Source: DASVAL01 sp035649575
GTDB taxonomy: Bacteria; Planctomycetota; UBA1135; UBA2386
DNA length: 13,896 nucleotides
Reading direction: 5' to 3'
NCBI GenBank assembly: GCA_035649575.1
Contig: DASRJH010000014.1
Location: forward strand, 1-13,896
The notes under the pieces: model-generated
The model's input: the letters and a program-made list of their open reading frames with translations, nothing else
Database searches by the model: none
Told to the model about the DNA's origin: nothing
In this document: piece after piece, positions 6,872 to 13,896 of the stretch
Position numbering within the stretch: the stretch's first letter is position 1
Layout of the letters: the number at the start of each line of letters is the position of its first letter
Position numbers and translations under genes: made by a program

Positions 6872-8599
6872 ATGCACTGGCTCGACTGGGTGCTGATCGT
6901 CGCGCTGCCGGTCTACGTCGTGGCCGACAGTGTGCGCCGCGCGAGCCAGCACAAGGACCTCGAGGGCTTCCTGCTCGCCGGCCGCAGCGTGCGGTGGTGG
7001 GCGGTCGGCATGTCCGTGATGGCGACGCAGGCGAGCGCGATCACGATGATCTCGATCGCGAGCCACGGCTACGAGCACGGTCTGCGCTGGCTGCACGTGT
7101 ATCTCGCGCTGCCGTTCGCGATGGTGATCCTGTGCACAACGGTCGTGCCGTGGTTCACGCGCGCGAGGGTGTTCACGGCATACGAGTATCTCGAGCGGCG
7201 TTTCAACGCGCCGACACGCGTGCTCGCGAGCATCCTGTTCCTGATCTCGCGTGGCATCGCGGTCGGCACGTCGTTGTATGCGCCGAGCATCGTGCTGAAC
7301 CTCGTGCTCGGCACCCCGCAGTGGCTCGCGATCCTGCTGATGGGTGGCGTGTCGGCTGCGTACACGATCTTCGGCGGCAACGCAGCCGTGATATTCACGG
7401 ACGTGAAGCAGATGGTCGTGATGTTCCTCGGCATCGGCTGCTCGCTGTGGGCCGTGATCGCCGGGCTGCCCGAGGGCGTCGGCTTTCACGACGCGATGGC
7501 GCTTGCCGGAGCGAGCAACCGCCTCGAGGCGATCCACCTGCCCCCGGACGTGGGCGAGGCGTTCGCCGACAGATACAACCTGGTCGCCGCGATGGTCGGC
7601 GGCGTGTTCCTGTTCCTCGGCTACTTCGGCGCCGACCAGAGCCAGGTGCAGCGCTATCTCGCGAGCAAGTCGGTCGATCACGCGAAGGCGAGCCTGCTCG
7701 TGTCGGCGTTCCTGAAGGTGCCGATGCAATTCGCGATCCTGCTGCTCGGCGCGTTGATCTACGTCTTCTACATGTTCACGCCGGCGCCGCCGGTCTTCCG
7801 CGCCGGAGACATGGAACGCGTGGCCGCCGCGGCGACGGCCGAGGAACGGGCCGCGTGGAACACGCTGCTGCAGGACTACCGGGCCGCGGCCGACCGGCGA
7901 CGCGAGATCGCGCTCGCGTTCGTCGGCGATGGCGAAGGTGCGGATCCAGCGCCGCTCCAGCAGGCGAACGAGCGCGTCGGCGAGCTGCGCGACGCTGCGC
8001 TCGCGACGTGGCAGCGGCTCGCGCAGACCAAGGAGAAGGACGGTGACTTCATCTTCCCGCACTTCTTCCTCGCGAACCTGCCGATCGGCATCCTGGGGCT
8101 CGTGATCGCGGCGATCTTCATCGCGGCGATGTCGAGCCTCGACGCGCAGTTGAACTCGCTGGCGACGTCGTCGGTGATGGACCTGTATGTGAAGGTGAAG
8201 CCGCAGGCGCCGCCGGACGAGATCCTGCGCATGAGCCGGTGGGCGACGTTGTTCTGGGGCGCGTTCGCGACGGTCAGCGCGTTCTACGTCGCCGAGCTCG
8301 GTCAGATGATCGAGGTCGTCAATGTGATCGGGTCGATGTTCTACGGCTCGCTGTTCGGCGTCTTCCTGCTCGGCTGGCTGTGTCCCGCGGCGCGCACGCA
8401 CGACGGCTGGATCGCTCTGGCCAGCGGTTTCGCTGCGACGGCTTTCACCGAGTTCGTCGTCAACGCGGAGCCGAACCACGTGCTCGTCGACGGCAAGCTG
8501 GTGCCACCGGTGGGCTTCCTCTGGTACAACGTGATCGGATGCGTGGGCGTCGTGGTCGTCGGCAACGTGCTGGCACTGCTGCGCCGAAGCCGGTCGTGA
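6872..8599 (+). CDS. Sodium:solute symporter (SSS/SLC5 family)
   Basis: This 575-residue polytopic membrane protein should use the sodium gradient to import an organic solute; the substrate is unknown. The N-terminal FLLAGRSVRWWAVGMSVMATQ and TAYEYLERRFN are typical of the family. The signature DQSQVQRYLASKS starts at D255, and AAMSSLDAQLNS (M420-S428) carries the conserved serines of the sodium site. Between two membrane helices, residues about 311-392 form a charged, alanine-rich, probably alpha-helical insertion (AATAEERAAW, DYRAAADRRREIA, QQANERVGELRDAA), much larger than the usual loop. The overall framework resembles the SGLT-like sugar transporter branch, but this does not fix the substrate. 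ATG 6872 is preferred because it begins directly before the first helix. It follows the micro-protein by 16 nt, and its stop overlaps or abuts the helicase start. Confidence 0.93.
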   Translation: MHWLDWVLIVALPVYVVADSVRRASQHKDLEGFLLAGRSVRWWAVGMSVMATQASAITMISIASHGYEHGLRWLHVYLALPFAMVILCTTVVPWFTRARVFTAYEYLERRFNAPTRVLASILFLISRGIAVGTSLYAPSIVLNLVLGTPQWLAILLMGGVSAAYTIFGGNAAVIFTDVKQMVVMFLGIGCSLWAVIAGLPEGVGFHDAMALAGASNRLEAIHLPPDVGEAFADRYNLVAAMVGGVFLFLGYFGADQSQVQRYLASKSVDHAKASLLVSAFLKVPMQFAILLLGALIYVFYMFTPAPPVFRAGDMERVAAAATAEERAAWNTLLQDYRAAADRRREIALAFVGDGEGADPAPLQQANERVGELRDAALATWQRLAQTKEKDGDFIFPHFFLANLPIGILGLVIAAIFIAAMSSLDAQLNSLATSSVMDLYVKVKPQAPPDEILRMSRWATLFWGAFATVSAFYVAELGQMIEVVNVIGSMFYGSLFGVFLLGWLCPAARTHDGWIALASGFAATAFTEFVVNAEPNHVLVDGKLVPPVGFLWYNVIGCVGVVVVGNVLALLRRSRS

Positions 8600-8604
8600 G
8601 CGCG

Positions 8605-10791
8605 ATGAACGACGATCCGATCTTCGAGGACCTCAACGACGAGCAGCGCGCCGCGGTCGCGTATGGCGAAGGGCCGCTGATGGTGCTGGCCGGCGCGGGC
8701 TCCGGCAAGACGCGCGTCGTGACGCGCCGCATCGCGCGGCTGTTGCGCGACGGCACGCGCAGCAGCCAGATCCTCGCGGTCACGTTCACGAACAAGGCGG
8801 CCGGCGAGATGGCGCGGCGCGTCGAAGAGCTCGGCGGCGGCTACGTGCGCGTCGCGACGTTCCACTCGGCGTGCGCGCGTTTCCTGCGGCAGGACGGCCA
8901 TCTGCTCGGCTACGCGCCGGGCTTCTCGATCTACGACGTGCAGGACCGCGACAGCCTGATCAAGGAGCTGATGGAGGAGATCGGCATCAGCAGCACGCAG
9001 GCGAAGCCGTCGCTGATCGGCCAGTGGATCAGCCGGCTCAAGAACGCCGCGTCGCGGCCCGACGACCTCGGGTTGAGCGACATCGCGCGCATCGTCGCGC
9101 GAGTGTGGACGCCGTATCACGAGCGCATGCGCAAGGTCGGCGCGATGGACTTCGACGACCTGCTCGTGAACTTCCTGCAGATCCTGCGCGAGCATCCGGC
9201 CGTCGCCGAGCGCTACCAGGTGCGCTTCCCGTGGCTGCTCGTCGACGAGTTCCAGGACACGAACCGCGTGCAGTACGATCTGCTGAAGCACCTGTGCCCG
9301 CCGCCGGGCAATCTGTGCGTCGTCGGCGATCCGGACCAGTCGATCTACAGCTTCCGCGGCGCCGAGCTGCGCAACATCCTCGACTTCGAGAACGACTACT
9401 CGACGACGACGGTCGTACGGCTCGAGCAGAACTACCGCAGCACCGCGACGATCCTGCACGCGGCCGAAGCCGTGATCGCGCACAACAAGATGCGCAAGGA
9501 CAAGCGCATGCGCACCGACGCGGAGCCTGGCACGCCGGTGCTGCGGCTACGGGCCGGGACTGCGAGCGAGGAGGCGTCGACGATCACAGCACGCATCGCC
9601 GAGCTGCGTGACGACGGCGTGGGCCTCGACCAGATCGCGATCTTCTACCGCGCGCACTGGATGTCCCGAGGCTTCGAGCAGGCGCTGAAGGACGCGGGCG
9701 TGCCCTACGAGATCGTCGGCGGACTCACGTTCTTCGAGCGGCGCGAGATCAAAGACCTGCTCGCGTATCTGCGCGTGCTCGTGAATCCGCTCGACGACGT
9801 CAGCATGGCGCGCGTCGTGAACGTGCCGCCGCGCGGGCTCGGCAAGGCGGGTCTCGAGAGGCTGCGGCAGATCGCGACGACCGAGGGCATGTCGTTGCGA
9901 GAGGTGGTCGGCGAGACGTCGCTGCACGGCGAGTTCTCGGGCAAGGCGAGGAAGGGTCTCGCCGAGCTCGCGCACGTGCTGGAGCGCGCGCGGCTCGCCA
10001 GCTCGCACGGCGCGCACGGCGCGCTGAAGGTGATCCTCGACGGCACCGGCTACCTGCAGCACGCGACGACGTTCGGCGACGCCGAGGACAGCACGCGCGA
10101 GGAGAACATCAAGGAGCTCGTCAGCGATGCCGTGCAGTTCGACGCGGCGCCCGACGTCGAAGGCGACGACGACGACGCGTTGTCGAAGGGCCTCGCGGGC
10201 TACCTGCAGCACGTAGCACTGCTGACGTCGGCCGATACGCAGGGTGAGGGCCCGATGCTGCGCATGATGACCGTGCACGCCGCGAAGGGGCTCGAGTTCG
10301 ACCACGTGTCCGTCGCGGGTCTCGAAGAGGGCACGTTCCCGAGCCAGCGCACGGCCGACGACGAGGAAGGGCTCGAGGAGGAGCGGCGCCTCATGTATGT
10401 CGCGATGACGCGCGCGCGGCGCACGCTGCTGCTGTCGTCCGCGCGCGAGCGCATGATCGCCGGCGAGACGTCGACGATGCGGCCGTCGCGCTTCCTGCGC
10501 GAGGTGCCCGAGGGTTGCACCGCGAACTACGCGCCGTCACAGCGGCGCTATGAAGCGGACGACAGCGGATCCAGCAGCACGGGCTGGAGTGTCCTGCCGG
10601 ACCCCGAGGCGCTGGCCATGCTGCGGCTCGGCATGCGCGTGAGACACGATCTCTACGGCGCCGGCGCCGTGCGACGGCTCCGGGGACGCGGCACGACGGC
10701 GCGCGCCGTGGTGCGGTTCGACGACGGCGTCGAGCGCGAGTTCGTGCTCGAGTACGCCGGGCTCAAGTTGCTCGAGGACATGGACACTTGA
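8605..10791 (+). CDS. uvrD: UvrD/PcrA-family superfamily 1 DNA helicase
   Basis: This ATP-driven 3'-5' DNA helicase acts in nucleotide excision and mismatch repair and in clearing proteins or stalled transcription from DNA. The 728 residues have the normal length and all SF1A motifs. These are the Q-motif LNDEQRAAV near residue 10, Walker A GAGSGKT (30-36, K35), motif Ia TFTNKAAGEM, motif II VDEFQDTN (D214, E215), motif III GDPDQSIYSFRGA (D242, Q245), motif IV region LEQNYRST, motif V VHAAKGLEFDHV, and motif VI EERRLMYVAMTRAR (R603). The C-terminal 55 residues (GMRVRHDLYGAGAV to YAGLKLL) match the Tudor-like fold that PcrA/UvrD uses to bind RNA polymerase. Start: ATG 8605, or GTG 8596, which would overlap the symporter stop as GTGA like other junctions here. 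The name uvrD versus pcrA is arbitrary. Confidence 0.96.
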   Translation: MNDDPIFEDLNDEQRAAVAYGEGPLMVLAGAGSGKTRVVTRRIARLLRDGTRSSQILAVTFTNKAAGEMARRVEELGGGYVRVATFHSACARFLRQDGHLLGYAPGFSIYDVQDRDSLIKELMEEIGISSTQAKPSLIGQWISRLKNAASRPDDLGLSDIARIVARVWTPYHERMRKVGAMDFDDLLVNFLQILREHPAVAERYQVRFPWLLVDEFQDTNRVQYDLLKHLCPPPGNLCVVGDPDQSIYSFRGAELRNILDFENDYSTTTVVRLEQNYRSTATILHAAEAVIAHNKMRKDKRMRTDAEPGTPVLRLRAGTASEEASTITARIAELRDDGVGLDQIAIFYRAHWMSRGFEQALKDAGVPYEIVGGLTFFERREIKDLLAYLRVLVNPLDDVSMARVVNVPPRGLGKAGLERLRQIATTEGMSLREVVGETSLHGEFSGKARKGLAELAHVLERARLASSHGAHGALKVILDGTGYLQHATTFGDAEDSTREENIKELVSDAVQFDAAPDVEGDDDDALSKGLAGYLQHVALLTSADTQGEGPMLRMMTVHAAKGLEFDHVSVAGLEEGTFPSQRTADDEEGLEEERRLMYVAMTRARRTLLLSSARERMIAGETSTMRPSRFLREVPEGCTANYAPSQRRYEADDSGSSSTGWSVLPDPEALAMLRLGMRVRHDLYGAGAVRRLRGRGTTARAVVRFDDGVEREFVLEYAGLKLLEDMDT

Positions 10792-11717
10792 GCCCGCGCG
10801 AGAAGATCCTGGCGGCGTTCCGCGAGCTGCTCGAACGCGTGAACGCGGAGGCGCCCGACGTTCTGGGTGAGCTGCGCGCGCTGCTCGACGGTGTGACGCC
10901 CCAAAGGGCCTCGCCCCAAGAGCCCGCCGCGGCGGCGACCGACCCGGACGCATGGCACGGCATCGTCGGCACCTGCCCCGCGATGCTCGCATTGCACACG
11001 CGCATCGAGAAGTTCGGTCCCGCAACCGCGCCCGTGATGATCACGGGGGAGAGCGGGACCGGCAAGGAACGCGTTGCCCAGGTGCTGCACGAGCTGAGCC
11101 GCAGGGCCACGCGCGCGTTCGTGGCCGAGAACTGCGCGGCGATCCCGGCCACGCTGCTCGAGTCGGTGCTGTTCGGCCACAAGAAGGGCGCCTTCACGGG
11201 GGCCGTGAACTCCCATCCGGGCCACTTCGTCGCGGCCGACGGCGGCACGTTGTTCCTCGACGAGATCGGCGAGATGAGCCTGCAGATGCAGGTGAAACTG
11301 CTGCGCACGCTGCAGGAGAGCGAAGTGCGCGCCGTCGGCGACAGCAAGGTGCGCAAGGTCGACGTGCGCGTCATCGCGGCGACGAACCAGGACCTCGAGG
11401 CCGCCGTGGCCGCCGGCCGGTTCCGCGAGGACCTCTACTTCCGGCTCAACGTGCTGCGGCTCGAGCTGCCGCCCTTGCGCGACCGCGGCGACGACGTGTT
11501 GCTGCTCGCGCGGAAGTTCCTCGCCGAAGCGTCCGAGAGGGCGGGGCGCCCCCTCGTGCTGTCGAAGCCGGCCGAGGCCGCGCTGCGCCGCGCCCCCTGG
11601 CCCGGCAACGTGCGCCAGCTGCAGAACGAGATGCTGCGCCTGGCGGCTCTGTGCGACGGGCCCGAAGTGCGCGTCGCGGACCTGTCGCCCGACCTGCGTT
11701 CCCAGGCGAAGCCATGA
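10788..11717 (+). CDS. Sigma-54 interaction AAA+ activator lacking a DNA-binding domain
   Basis: This 309-residue bacterial enhancer-binding-type ATPase should remodel sigma-54 RNA polymerase. It has Walker A GESGTGK (87-93, K93), the sigma-54 contact loop GAFTGA (134-139), Walker B FLDEIGEM (D158, E159), sensor I VIAATNQDLE, the arginine-finger region FREDLYFRLNVLRLELPPLRDR, and sensor II WPGNVRQLQNE. All catalytic parts look intact. The N-terminus is only about 60 residues (a helical stretch, then an Ala/Pro linker), with no receiver, GAF or PAS domain. The C-terminus ends some 30 residues after sensor II, with no Fis-type helix-turn-helix. The end is clean because the next gene starts inside the stop (ATGA), so it is not a frameshifted tail. 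It begins at TTG 10788, overlapping the helicase stop as TTGA. Such activators may work from solution or with a partner DNA-binding protein. The input signal is unknown. Confidence 0.88.
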   Translation: MSPREKILAAFRELLERVNAEAPDVLGELRALLDGVTPQRASPQEPAAAATDPDAWHGIVGTCPAMLALHTRIEKFGPATAPVMITGESGTGKERVAQVLHELSRRATRAFVAENCAAIPATLLESVLFGHKKGAFTGAVNSHPGHFVAADGGTLFLDEIGEMSLQMQVKLLRTLQESEVRAVGDSKVRKVDVRVIAATNQDLEAAVAAGRFREDLYFRLNVLRLELPPLRDRGDDVLLLARKFLAEASERAGRPLVLSKPAEAALRRAPWPGNVRQLQNEMLRLAALCDGPEVRVADLSPDLRSQAKP

Positions 11718-13264
11718 CGGCGATCGTGCTCGCGACGCAGAACGCGAAGTGGATCCACGCTTCGTTCGGCCTGCGTTATCTGCGCGCGAACCTCGCCGAG
11801 TTGCGCGACGACAGTGCGATCCTCGAGTTCGAGATCAGTCAGCGGCCCGCCGACGTCGCGGAGGCGATCCTCGCGCAGAACCCGCGCATCGTCGGGCTCG
11901 GCGTCTACATCTGGAATGCGGGGCCGGCGCTGCAGCTCGCGCGCGTCCTGAAGCGTGTGCGTCCCGAACTGTGCCTCGTCCTCGGCGGCCCCGAAGTCAG
12001 CTACGAGACGGAGCTGCAGCCGATCTGCGCGCTCGCGGACCACGTCGTGCGCGGCGAGGCGGACCTGGCATTCCGCGACCTGTGCCGGCGCGTGCTGGCC
12101 GGCGAGACCGCGCTGCCGCGCGTCGTCGATGCACCGCTGCCGCACTTCGAACAGCTCGCGCCGCCGTATGCCGAGTATGGCGAGACCGACATCCAACACC
12201 GCGTGGTCTACGTCGAGAGCTCGCGCGGCTGCCCGTTCACGTGCGAGTTCTGTCTGTCGTCGCTCGACATCCCGGTGCGCAAGGCGCCGCTGCCGGCGTT
12301 CCTCGCGCAGATGGAAACGCTGCTGCAGCGCGGCGTGCGGCACTTCAAGTTCGTCGACCGCACGTTCAACCTCGGCATCGAGTCGGCCGCCGCGATCCTG
12401 CGGTTCTTCCGCGAACGGTGGTGCTGTGGCATGTTCCTGCACTTCGAGCTGATCCCCGATCGCCTGCCCGATCCTCTGCGCGAACAGATCGCCGCGTTTC
12501 CCGAGGGCGCATTGCAGTTCGAGGTCGGCGTGCAGACGCTCGACGAAGCGACGAGCGAGCGCATCTCGCGGCGGCAGGACGTCGGCAGGCTCGAAGCCAA
12601 CCTGCGCTGGTTGCGCACGGCCACGGGTGCGCACGTGCACGCCGATCTGATCGTCGGTCTGCCCGGCGAAGACGAGGCGACGTTCGCGCGCGGCTTCGAT
12701 CGGCTGTGGGCGCTCGGGCCGCAGGAGATCCAGGTCGGCGTGTTGAAGCGCCTGCGCGGCACGCCGATCGTGCGTCACGACGCCGAGCACGGCATGGTCT
12801 GGGCCGAAGAAGCGCCCTACGAAGTGCTCGAGACGCGCGCAGTGCCGTTTTCTGCGATGCAGGGCATGAAACGGTTCGCGCGCTACTGGGACGTCGTCGC
12901 CAACAGCGGCAACTGGACCGCGACACTGCAACCGCTGCTGCAGGGGCCTTCGGCCTACCGTTCGTTCACGGCGTTCGCAGAGTGGTTGCACGCGACGACG
13001 CGGGCCACTTCGGGCATCGCGTTGCACCGGTTGGCCGGTTGCCTGTGGCAGTGGCTCGTGCGACACCGCGGCTGCGAGCCCGCGTCGGTCGGGGCCGCGA
13101 TGGCGGCCGACTACGCGAGGTGTGCGCGTCACGATTGGCCCGAGTTCCTGCGTCCGTTCGTGCAGGCGCGGGAACCGGACGTTGCCCGCGCGCGTGCGGC
13201 CCCTTCCGAGCGACACTTTGCCGAGCGACAGCTGCGGCACCGCGGTGCCCCGCCGCCGCCCTGA
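11714..13264 (+). CDS. B12-binding-domain radical SAM protein (DUF4080 type)
   Basis: This 516-residue protein has an N-terminal cobalamin-binding-like Rossmann domain (residues 1 to about 135, with VGLGVYIWNAG and LGGPEVSYE). It is followed by a radical SAM domain with the iron-sulfur motif CPFTCEFC (C173, C177, C180) in SSRGCPFTCEFC. The domain continues through DRTFN near 215, FELIPDRLP near 249, QFEVGVQTLD near 270 and DLIVGLPGED near 311. The C-terminal part, with SAMQGMKRFARYWDVVANSGNW from about 380, is the DUF4080 signature as I recall it. No DxHxxG motif is seen in the B12 domain, as is usual for this subgroup, so cobalamin use is unproven. It probably catalyses a methylation or rearrangement of an unknown substrate. 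The start ATG 11714 overlaps the stop of the sigma-54 activator. The tail (about 490-516) is Arg/Ala/Pro-rich and looks unstructured. It ends 33 nt before the stop of the convergent gene. Confidence 0.9.
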   Translation: MTAIVLATQNAKWIHASFGLRYLRANLAELRDDSAILEFEISQRPADVAEAILAQNPRIVGLGVYIWNAGPALQLARVLKRVRPELCLVLGGPEVSYETELQPICALADHVVRGEADLAFRDLCRRVLAGETALPRVVDAPLPHFEQLAPPYAEYGETDIQHRVVYVESSRGCPFTCEFCLSSLDIPVRKAPLPAFLAQMETLLQRGVRHFKFVDRTFNLGIESAAAILRFFRERWCCGMFLHFELIPDRLPDPLREQIAAFPEGALQFEVGVQTLDEATSERISRRQDVGRLEANLRWLRTATGAHVHADLIVGLPGEDEATFARGFDRLWALGPQEIQVGVLKRLRGTPIVRHDAEHGMVWAEEAPYEVLETRAVPFSAMQGMKRFARYWDVVANSGNWTATLQPLLQGPSAYRSFTAFAEWLHATTRATSGIALHRLAGCLWQWLVRHRGCEPASVGAAMAADYARCARHDWPEFLRPFVQAREPDVARARAAPSERHFAERQLRHRGAPPPP

Positions 13265-13297
13265 CGTCGAGGAGACCGCCGTTGCGGCCATGACAAA

Positions 13298-13753
13298 CTA
13301 CTGGCCGTCGAGAGCCTGCTGCAAGATCGTGATCGCGCGGCGGATCGCGGCGCGCAGTTGTTCGGCCTCGGCGCCCGCGTTCGACTGGATCTGGCGCACG
13401 GCGGCGAGGACCTTGCTCTCGATCGAGCCGCTTCCTTCGGGTTCACCGGCGCGCTGGCGGCGTCGCTGCGTGGCAGTGGCTGGCGCCGTCTCGGCCGCGG
13501 GTGCGGTCGATGTGGCCGGCGGCTTGTTGAGACCCAGCAGTTCCTTCGCCGCATGCAGCGTACGGCCTCCGACCGGAATCCCGTGCAGCTCCGCCTCGGC
13601 GCGGAAGTCGCGCAGCGCGACGTCGGGGTTCTGCTGCAGTTTGTAGATGCAGAACAAGACGCTGTGCTTCTGTCCGGGGTAGCGGCGGCTCAGCGCTTCG
13701 AGAATGCCCTCCCAGGTGTCGGTGGTGGGAGGAGCGGCTTCGGGATCCGTCAC
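13298..13753 (-). CDS. Hypothetical protein, about 151 residues, two-part with Ala/Pro/Thr linker
   Basis: I do not recognise this protein. From GTG 13753 it has a compact N-terminal part (TWEGILEALSRRYPGQKHSV, then CIYKLQQNPDVALRDF and AAKELLGL), largely helical and with the feel of a small DNA- or protein-binding fold. A low-complexity Ala/Pro/Thr linker (about residues 80-100) and a basic patch QRRRQR follow. It ends in a long amphipathic C-terminal helix (SIESKVLAAVRQIQ to RRAITILQQALDGQ), possibly a coiled coil. The frame is also open from TTG 13825, which would add 24 residues that weakly resemble a lipoprotein signal (LLGPVLAC). I prefer the GTG because the core looks cytoplasmic and an AGG lies a suitable distance upstream. 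High G/C at third positions supports it being a real gene. It converges with the radical SAM gene, and no terminator hairpin with a T-run lies in the 33-nt gap. Confidence 0.6.
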   Translation of the reverse strand: MTDPEAAPPTTDTWEGILEALSRRYPGQKHSVLFCIYKLQQNPDVALRDFRAEAELHGIPVGGRTLHAAKELLGLNKPPATSTAPAAETAPATATQRRRQRAGEPEGSGSIESKVLAAVRQIQSNAGAEAEQLRAAIRRAITILQQALDGQ

Positions 13754-13896
13754 GGCAAGGGCCTGCGAATTGCAGCAAGCGAGAACAGGGCCAAGCAGCG
13801 TCGCGCCCCGCGGCAGCAGCGTCAATGACTATGAAGTACCCCTGTCGCGATTCCGTACGCCGGTAGGGCCGCTCGGGCGCGAGCCACGATTGCGGG

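Noticed and set aside
8239..8604. N-terminal extension of the helicase overlapping the symporter
   Set aside because: It is an Arg-rich translation of the symporter gene in another frame. The helicase Q-motif begins just after ATG 8605.
13831..13896. Possible partial gene at the right edge on the minus strand ending with TTGA at 13822-13825
   Set aside because: It is about 24 codons with only about half G/C at third positions and no recognisable sequence. Coding cannot be supported.

Overview
The window is GC-rich DNA with strong G/C bias at third codon positions. It comes from a bacterium that is probably a Planctomycetota-type lineage. This is an inference from three things: a bacterial glutaminyl-tRNA synthetase, a decayed secreted-type protein whose C-terminal module I associate with uncultured and recently cultured Planctomycetota, and the general gene style. 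No rRNA or other taxonomic marker is present, so the assignment is tentative.

Layout. (1) The left edge holds the N-terminal two thirds of glnS on the minus strand, cut by the window edge. (2) Divergent from it is the remnant of a 47-residue-repeat protein (1278-2154), truncated at its 5' end and broken by a clean 5-bp deletion in its third repeat. (3) A methionine operon follows on the plus strand. A good promoter (TTGACG-17-TAGAAG) leads straight into a textbook SAM-I riboswitch (about 2257-2369), a hairpin-rich leader, and then homoserine dehydrogenase (hom), an acyl-homoserine-forming MetX and cystathionine gamma-synthase (metB), joined by ATGA overlaps. Together these take aspartate semialdehyde to cystathionine, with the whole branch under SAM control. 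(4) A TerC/YjbE-family membrane protein stands alone. (5) A 36-residue single-helix membrane micro-protein precedes a sodium:solute symporter (SSS family) with an unusual charged insertion. (6) Tightly packed behind the symporter are a UvrD/PcrA helicase, a sigma-54 AAA+ activator with an intact GAFTGA loop but no DNA-binding domain, and a B12-binding/radical SAM protein of the DUF4080 type; each gene overlaps the next by a few bases. (7) On the opposite strand at the right edge is an unrecognised gene of about 151 codons.

Most of the window is ordinary metabolism and housekeeping. The points worth a second look are the SAM riboswitch with its unusual leader and the uncertain hom start, the dedicated hom inside the met operon, the precise 5-bp frameshift in the repeat protein, the 36-aa symporter-linked micro-protein, and the helicase / DNA-binding-less sigma-54 activator / radical SAM cassette. 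I see no CRISPR array, insertion sequence, tRNA, rRNA or phage gene.
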